Below are positions 6,605 through 11,556 of a stretch of 11,556 nucleotides of DNA, one piece after another; position 1 is the stretch's first letter; each line of letters begins with the position of its first letter. The stretch comes from an uncultured Gemmatimonadota bacterium. Its GTDB lineage: Bacteria > Gemmatimonadota > Gemmatimonadetes > Gemmatimonadales > GWC2-71-9. The notes below the pieces were generated by a model. That model ran no database searches and had not been told where the DNA came from. It worked only from the letters and a program-made list of their open reading frames with translations. Both the position numbers and the translations under genes were made by a program. The DNA is taken from NCBI GenBank assembly GCA_946479805.1, contig CAMLHP010000061.1, positions 1 to 11,556 of the forward strand, read 5' to 3'.

Positions 6605-6759
6605 ATGGTCCCGAGGAGCGATCAAGCCCGGCTCGCAGCCGCCCCCGCTTCAGTGGTGATACTGCGCCTGCAGAAACTCGATGCGGTCGTCGAACACCTC
6701 AATCGCGCACCGTTCGCCCATGGGGAGTGGAGCTACTAACGGGCAGGAAGAGGTGCCCC

Positions 6760-6788
6760 TTGCTCGAGCTGGACAAGTTATGCATAAT
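6760..6788 (+). promoter_or_regulatory. Candidate argG promoter, possibly producing a leaderless mRNA
   Basis: TTGCTC (6760-6765) and CATAAT (6783-6788) are separated by the ideal 17 bp. The -10 box matches five of six consensus positions; the -35 box matches three. Transcription would start near 6795, at or within 2 nt of the argG ATG (6797). No Shine-Dalgarno sequence precedes that ATG, which agrees with leaderless translation. Confidence 0.5.
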
Positions 6789-6796
6789 TATGCGTT
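6779..6796 (+). promoter_or_regulatory. Candidate ArgR operator (ARG box) upstream of argG
   Basis: The 18-bp sequence TATGCATAATTATGCGTT carries the near-perfect palindrome TGCAT-AATT-ATGCG. It matches 7 of 10 half-site positions of the E. coli ARG box (TGAAT-N4-ATTCA), with an all-A/T centre. It is the most AT-rich patch in the area, overlaps the candidate -10 box and abuts the start codon of the first arginine gene. This is where an arginine repressor would block transcription. TTATGC occurs three times in 23 nt (6778, 6788, 6795). Whether the organism has ArgR cannot be seen here. Confidence 0.5.
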
Positions 6797-8023
6797 ATGC
6801 ACTCCACCCCCCTCGCCCTCGCCTTCTCCGGCGGCCTCGATACCTCCTACTGCGTTCCCTTCCTCTCCGAGGCCGGGTATGCAGTCCACACCGTCTACGT
6901 CCATACCGGCGGCGCCTCCGACGCTGACCGCGCCGCCATCCGGGCCCAGGCCCTGGCCGTGGGGGCCGCCGAACACCACGACATCGACGGCCAGGATGCG
7001 GTCTTCGACCGCTTTGTCCGCTTCCTCATCCAGGGCAACGTCCTCCGGGGCGAGGTCTATCCCCTCTCGGTAGCCGCCGAGCGCACCCAGCAGGCCCTGT
7101 CCGTCATCGAGGTGGCCCGCCAGATCGGCGCCGCCGCCATCGCCCACGGCTCCACCGGCGCCGGCAACGACCAGGTCCGCTTCGATATCGCCATCCGGGT
7201 CCTCGCGCCCGAGCTCCAGATCATCACCCCCATCCGCGACCAGGGGCTGACCCGCGACCAGGCCATCGCCTTCCTCGAGGCCCGGAACCTCCCCGTCCCC
7301 TCCAAGGCCAGCGCTTACTCCATCAACCGCGGCCTCTGGGGCACCACCTGGGGCGGCGGCTGGACCCACGACACCTGGGCCGGCCCACCTGCCGAGCTGA
7401 TCGACCCGCCGGCAGACGCTCCTGAGCCGACCGACATCGTGATTCGCTGGGAACAGGGTGTGCCCGTCTCCCTCAACGCCGAGCCGCCGAGCCGCCGAGC
7501 CGCCGAGCGAGCCGCCGAGCCGCCGAGCCGCCTCATCGACGCCCTCGGCCAGCTCTGCGAAGCCTACGGCGTCGGGCGTGGCATCCACGTCGGCGAAACC
7601 GCACTCGGCATCAAGGGCCGCATCGGCTTCGAAGCCGGCGCCGCCCTCGTCCTCATCGCCGCCCACCGCGAGCTGGAGAAGCTGGTCCTCACCAAGTGGC
7701 AGTCCTTCTGGAAGGACCAGCTCGCCCGCTTCTACGGCGACCGCCTCCACGAGGGCCACTACTTCGATCCCGCGCTCCGCGACATCGAGGCGCTCATCAC
7801 CAGTTCCCAGCAGCGCGTCACCGGCGAGACCCGCGTCCGCCTCTGGCCCGGCCGCTTCCAGGTGACCGGCGCCCGCAGCCCCTTCTCCATGATGGACCCC
7901 GCCGTCGCCACCTACGGCGAGGAGAACCGGCTCTGGACCGGCGACGAGGCCCGCGACTTCGCCCGCGTCTCCGCCATTCCCTCGCTCCTCGCCCGCCGAG
8001 CCGGCTCCCGGGGAGACGCCTGA
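6797..8023 (+). CDS. argG: Argininosuccinate synthase
   Basis: ArgG condenses citrulline and aspartate with ATP to give argininosuccinate in the cytosol, the penultimate step of arginine synthesis. The 408-residue protein has the usual length. The ATP-binding P-loop is FSGGLDTS (10-17). The family signature AHGSTGAGNDQVRF lies at 116-129, and EGHYFDP and the C-terminal synthase region are intact. The ATG at 6797 places the P-loop at the expected distance from the N-terminus; no ribosome binding site precedes it, so the mRNA may be leaderless. An 8-bp tandem repeat at 7478-7532 adds a low-complexity Ala/Glu/Pro/Arg stretch near residues 228-246, between VSLN and LIDALG, where other synthases have a short loop. 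It is first in a run of five arginine-linked genes, 27 nt before the next. Confidence 0.95.
   Translation: MHSTPLALAFSGGLDTSYCVPFLSEAGYAVHTVYVHTGGASDADRAAIRAQALAVGAAEHHDIDGQDAVFDRFVRFLIQGNVLRGEVYPLSVAAERTQQALSVIEVARQIGAAAIAHGSTGAGNDQVRFDIAIRVLAPELQIITPIRDQGLTRDQAIAFLEARNLPVPSKASAYSINRGLWGTTWGGGWTHDTWAGPPAELIDPPADAPEPTDIVIRWEQGVPVSLNAEPPSRRAAERAAEPPSRLIDALGQLCEAYGVGRGIHVGETALGIKGRIGFEAGAALVLIAAHRELEKLVLTKWQSFWKDQLARFYGDRLHEGHYFDPALRDIEALITSSQQRVTGETRVRLWPGRFQVTGARSPFSMMDPAVATYGEENRLWTGDEARDFARVSAIPSLLARRAGSRGDA
7478..7532 (+). repeat. 8-bp tandem repeat (GCCGAGCC) inside argG
   Basis: A 55-bp tract is made of GCCGAGCC units: three complete copies from 7478, a disturbed stretch (7502-7513) missing 4 bp relative to two full units, two more copies (7514-7529) and a partial one. 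Eight is not a multiple of three, so gain or loss of one unit would shift the argG frame. As it stands the frame is open through the tract. Confidence 0.85.
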
Positions 8024-8052
8024 TGGGAGACGCCTGATGGGAGATGCCCCAT
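8011..8052 (+). repeat. Triple 14-bp tandem repeat at the argG stop and next ribosome binding site
   Basis: GGGAGACGCCTGAT occurs twice exactly (8011-8024 and 8025-8038) and once degenerate as GGGAGATGCCCCAT (8039-8052). The argG stop lies in the first copy. GGGAGA of the third copy is a Shine-Dalgarno-like site 6 nt before the ATG at 8051. The linker between the two genes thus seems to have grown by duplication. Confidence 0.8.
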
Positions 8053-9139
8053 GGTGGTGACCACCCGGGTCCGGCTGGACCGGATCGCCTCCGCCACCCG
8101 CAACGCCCACCTCGCACCCGAGGTGATCGTCGGCGACCAGATCATCGCCCAGGAAGGCTACGTGCTGGCGGTGCGCATCCTCAGCGACAAGAGCGCCTAC
8201 AACACGGTGGAGGACCTCGCCGGCCGCATGGTGTCGCTCCGCTCCGGTGACGTGCTGGCCGGCGTACTCGGCTCCCGTCGCGCCCTCCGCGGCTACGCCG
8301 GCGAGGTGCCGTCGCACATTGCCGTTGGCGACACCATCCACGTCCTCAATCTCGGCGGCATCCTGGGCCAGTGCACTTCCGAGAACCCCGACATCGGTCC
8401 GCCCTTCAGCGCCGAGGTGCTGGGCGCGGTGCTGAGCTTCCCGGCGCTGGGTGACCGCGTCGGCCGGCCGGCCCACATCCGCGACCACGCGGTGCCGTCG
8501 TCAGACACGCTCGACGCCACCATTCCCGTGGTGTACGTGGCCGGCACCTGCATGAACGCCGGCAAGACCGTCGCCGCCACCGAGCTGGTGCGCGGCCTGG
8601 CCCGCTCCGGGCTCAAGGTCGCCGCCGCCAAGCTGACCGGCGTGTCACTCATGCGCGACGCGCTGGCCATGCAGGACGCCGGCGCCCAGGCCGCCCTCAC
8701 CTTCAACGACGTCGGCATCGCCAGCACCCATCCCGGCGTCACCGTCGCCACCGCCAAGGGGATCTTCAACCGGCTGGCCCAGTCGCGCCCCGACGTGATC
8801 GTGGCCGAGCTGGGCGACGGGATCCTGGGCGAGTACGGGGTGCAGGACATCCTCGCCGATGAGGAACTGGCCGGCGCCGCCTGCGCCTGGATCATGGCAG
8901 CGCCCGATCCGGTCGCCTGCTGGGGCGCGGTGGAGCTGATGCGTGAACGCTTCAGCCTCCCGGTGCACGTCATCACCGGCCCCGCCACCGACAACGACGT
9001 TGGCCGCAACTACATCCGCGCCACCCTCGGCGTCCCCGCCCACAACGCCCGGCGCGACGCGGCGGGGCTGGTTGACGTGGCGCGCAAGGGATACGGGGCG
9101 TGGGTGGCGTCGCACACCGCAGTGGGGAGCCGCGCGTGA
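8051..9139 (+). CDS. P-loop NTPase-type protein of unknown function in the arginine operon
   Basis: I do not recognise a named family with certainty. The 362-residue protein has two parts. The N-terminal ~155 residues are rich in predicted strands (for example IIAQEGYVLAVRIL and VGDTIHVLNLGGILGQCTS). The C-terminal nucleotide-binding domain has a Walker A motif GTCMNAGKT (165-173) and a strand DVIVAELGDG (248-257) in the Walker B position, then AWIMAAPDP and VHVITGPATDNDVGRNY. This resembles ATPases of the dethiobiotin synthetase/MinD kind and, in motif order, the C-terminal domain of DUF1611 (DgcN) proteins. There is no signal peptide. ATG 8051 has GGGAGA 6 nt upstream. It sits 27 nt after argG and overlaps argC by 4 nt (GTGA), so it is almost surely co-expressed with arginine genes. 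Confidence 0.8.
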   Translation: MVVTTRVRLDRIASATRNAHLAPEVIVGDQIIAQEGYVLAVRILSDKSAYNTVEDLAGRMVSLRSGDVLAGVLGSRRALRGYAGEVPSHIAVGDTIHVLNLGGILGQCTSENPDIGPPFSAEVLGAVLSFPALGDRVGRPAHIRDHAVPSSDTLDATIPVVYVAGTCMNAGKTVAATELVRGLARSGLKVAAAKLTGVSLMRDALAMQDAGAQAALTFNDVGIASTHPGVTVATAKGIFNRLAQSRPDVIVAELGDGILGEYGVQDILADEELAGAACAWIMAAPDPVACWGAVELMRERFSLPVHVITGPATDNDVGRNYIRATLGVPAHNARRDAAGLVDVARKGYGAWVASHTAVGSRA

Positions 9140-10178
9140 GTAGCGGACTTCGCGTTGCAGTGGTAGGCGCTGCCGGCTACGCCGGTGGCGAGCTGCTCCG
9201 GCTCCTGCTGGGGCATCCCGCCGTGGGCGAGATCATCGCCACCAGCCGGAGCCAGGCCGGCACCCCCATCGCCGATGTGCATCCCACCCTGGCACCGCTC
9301 ACCGACGCCCGCTTCTCCAGCATGTCGCCCGGCGAGGCGTCCGTCGGGCGCGACGTGGTGTTCCTGGCCCTGGAGCACGGCGAATCGTCCCGCATGATCG
9401 GCGAGGTGTTCGAGTCGGGCCCCGGCCTGGTCGTTGACCTCGCCGCCGATTTCCGGGTGGCCGACCCTCGCCTCTACGAGCGCTTCTACGGCCAGCACGC
9501 GTCGCCCGACTACGTCCATCGCTTCCGCTACGGCCTTGCCGATGTGGTGGGCGAATCGCTGCGCGGCGCCACCGCCATCGCCGCACCCGGCTGCTTCGCC
9601 ACCGCGGCTCAGCTGGCGCTCTGGCCCATCGCAAGGGCCGGCATCGCCACCTCTCCAGTGCTGTTTGGCATCACCGGCTCCAGCGGCGCGGGTGTGCATC
9701 CTCGGCCCACGACCCATCACCCCGCGCGCGCCAGCAACGTGTTCGCCTACTCGGTGCTGGGCCACCGGCACGAGGCCGAGGTGCTGTCGAGCTGGCGCGA
9801 GTGGACCGGCAACTCCGAGGCCGAGGCCCGGATGATGGTGCACTCGGGCCCCTGGGTGCGGGGCATCTACCTCACGCTCCACGCGCGCTTCGATGCCCGG
9901 CCCGCGCAGATGGAGGACGGCGCCGTGGCGTTCTACCGCGCCGCGTATGAGGGGCGGCCCTTCGTGCGGGTGCTGGAGCGCGCGCCGGAACTGACCCACG
10001 CGGTGGGCACCAACTACGCCCTGATCCACGCCGCGCTCTCGGACGACGGGCGCGAGCTGCAGGTGATGGTGGCCGAGGACAACCTGGTGAAGGGCGCCGG
10101 GGGGCAGGCGGTCCAGGCCATGAACCTGGCGCTCGGCTTCGACGAGACCGCAGGCCTCACCGCTGTGGGAGTGTTCCC

Positions 10179-10185
<7 letters not shown>
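9136..10185 (+). CDS. argC: N-acetyl-gamma-glutamyl-phosphate reductase
   Basis: ArgC reduces N-acetylglutamyl-5-phosphate to the semialdehyde with NADPH, the third step of arginine synthesis. The 349-residue protein has the nucleotide-binding loop VVGAAGYAGGELLRL near the N-terminus, the catalytic Cys153 in APGCFAT, GSSGAG followed by a His-rich stretch, and LGHRHEAEV where the catalytic-histidine region lies. The C-terminal EDNLVKGAGGQAVQAMN is the expected NADP-domain signature. The start is GTG 9136, overlapping the previous stop as GTGA; it gives the normal N-terminal distance to the dinucleotide fold. The end overlaps argD by 7 nt. LysY, the related aminoadipate enzyme, is the alternative, but argG and a carbamoyltransferase in the same cluster favour arginine. 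Confidence 0.95.
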
Positions 10186-11329
<1,144 letters not shown>

Positions 11330-11333
<4 letters not shown>

Positions 11334-11556
11334 GCAAGCGCGACTTCCTCGCCATGGAGGACTGGGGCGCCGACGGGGTCGAGGCGCTGCTCCGGCTGGC
11401 CGCCCGGATCAAGCGGGGCGAGATCACCGGCGGGCTCGAGCGCCGGGTGCTGGCGATGATCTTCATGGACCCGAGCCTCCGCACCCGTTCCAGCTTCGAG
11501 ACCGCGATGTTCCTCCACGGCGGCCACGCGCTGGTGCTGGAACCGGGCAAGGGCTC
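11330..11556 (+). CDS. Carbamoyltransferase, probably N-acetylornithine type, partial (C-terminus beyond right edge)
   Basis: Only the first 75 residues are in the window. The carbamoyl-phosphate-binding signature Ser49-Leu-Arg-Thr-Arg53, in DPSLRTRSSFE, identifies the aspartate/ornithine carbamoyltransferase family. The context FMDPSLRTR and VLEPGKG resembles N-acetylornithine or N-succinylornithine carbamoyltransferases (argF') rather than the common ornithine enzyme, which usually has F-E-K-x-S-T-R-T-R. The substrate-deciding residues lie beyond the edge. In that variant pathway acetylornithine is carbamoylated first and acetylcitrulline is deacetylated afterwards. ATG 11330 overlaps the argD stop by 4 nt (ATGA), so it belongs to the same transcript. 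Family is sure; subtype is likely, not proven. Confidence 0.85.

Noticed and set aside
6650..6721. Possible 23-residue minus-strand ORF (begins MGERCAIEVFDD)
   Set aside because: The peptide looks protein-like, but there is no ribosome binding site or promoter and it is too short to support; it could be a relic of a lost gene.
6605..6739. Possible 44-residue plus-strand ORF before argG
   Set aside because: ATG follows the palindrome cluster directly with no ribosome binding site, and no family is recognisable; a competing minus-strand frame is equally open.
6788..8488. Long minus-strand open frame of 566 codons opposite argG and the P-loop gene
   Set aside because: Antisense shadow typical of GC-rich genes: Gly/Ala/Asp/Val-rich, no recognisable motif, and it spans two well-supported genes on the other strand.
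9010..10029. Minus-strand open frame of 339 codons opposite argC
   Set aside because: Shadow of argC; His/Gly/Ala/Arg-rich and without motifs.

Overview
This is a high-GC stretch of bacterial chromosome, most likely from a Gram-negative bacterium of the Gemmatimonadota or a close relative. The pointers are an OmpA-type porin whose linker is built from Arg-Ala-Asp-Ser-Ile-Ala repeats (a style I associate with that phylum), signal peptides ending in Ala-X-Ala-Gln, a probable lipoprotein, and an arginine operon of the acetylated-intermediate type. The phylum call is an inference from style, not a measured placement.

Layout. (1) Positions 1-1033, minus strand: the 5' part of an OmpA-family outer-membrane protein that runs off the left edge. 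A candidate promoter lies about 200 bp upstream. (2) 1329-1955, plus: a small cytosolic alpha/beta-hydrolase (carboxylesterase/phospholipase type). (3) 2105-4441, plus: a 103-residue hypothetical protein, then two exported M42-peptidase-like proteins in tandem. The first has lost essentially every metal ligand and the general base; the second keeps them all and overlaps the first by 4 nt (GTGA). (4) 4442-4610: a gap with two probable dispersed-repeat motifs, including a 28-bp inverted repeat. (5) 4611-6500, plus: a probable lipoprotein of the nucleotide pyrophosphatase/phosphodiesterase branch of the alkaline phosphatase superfamily. (6) 6494-6604: a cluster of short palindromes overlapping that gene's stop codon. 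(7) 6760-11556, plus: an arginine biosynthesis operon, argG - P-loop protein of unknown function - argC - argD - carbamoyltransferase (argF type, cut by the right edge).

The arginine genes are tightly packed: 27 nt between argG and the P-loop gene, then overlaps of 4, 7 and 4 nt. The operon is preceded by an AT-rich palindrome resembling an ArgR operator, placed on a candidate -10 box so close to argG that the mRNA may be leaderless. ArgC and ArgD make N-acetylornithine. The carbamoyltransferase fragment looks more like the N-acetylornithine than the ornithine type, and ArgG joins citrulline with aspartate. The embedded P-loop protein (8051-9139) is the most promising unknown: its layout distantly recalls DUF1611/DgcN, a family with a known glutamate N-acetyltransferase, so a role at the entry of the pathway is worth testing.

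The other points of interest are the active/inactive M42 pair, an 8-bp tandem repeat inside argG that could shift the reading frame, and a 14-bp triplication at the argG stop.
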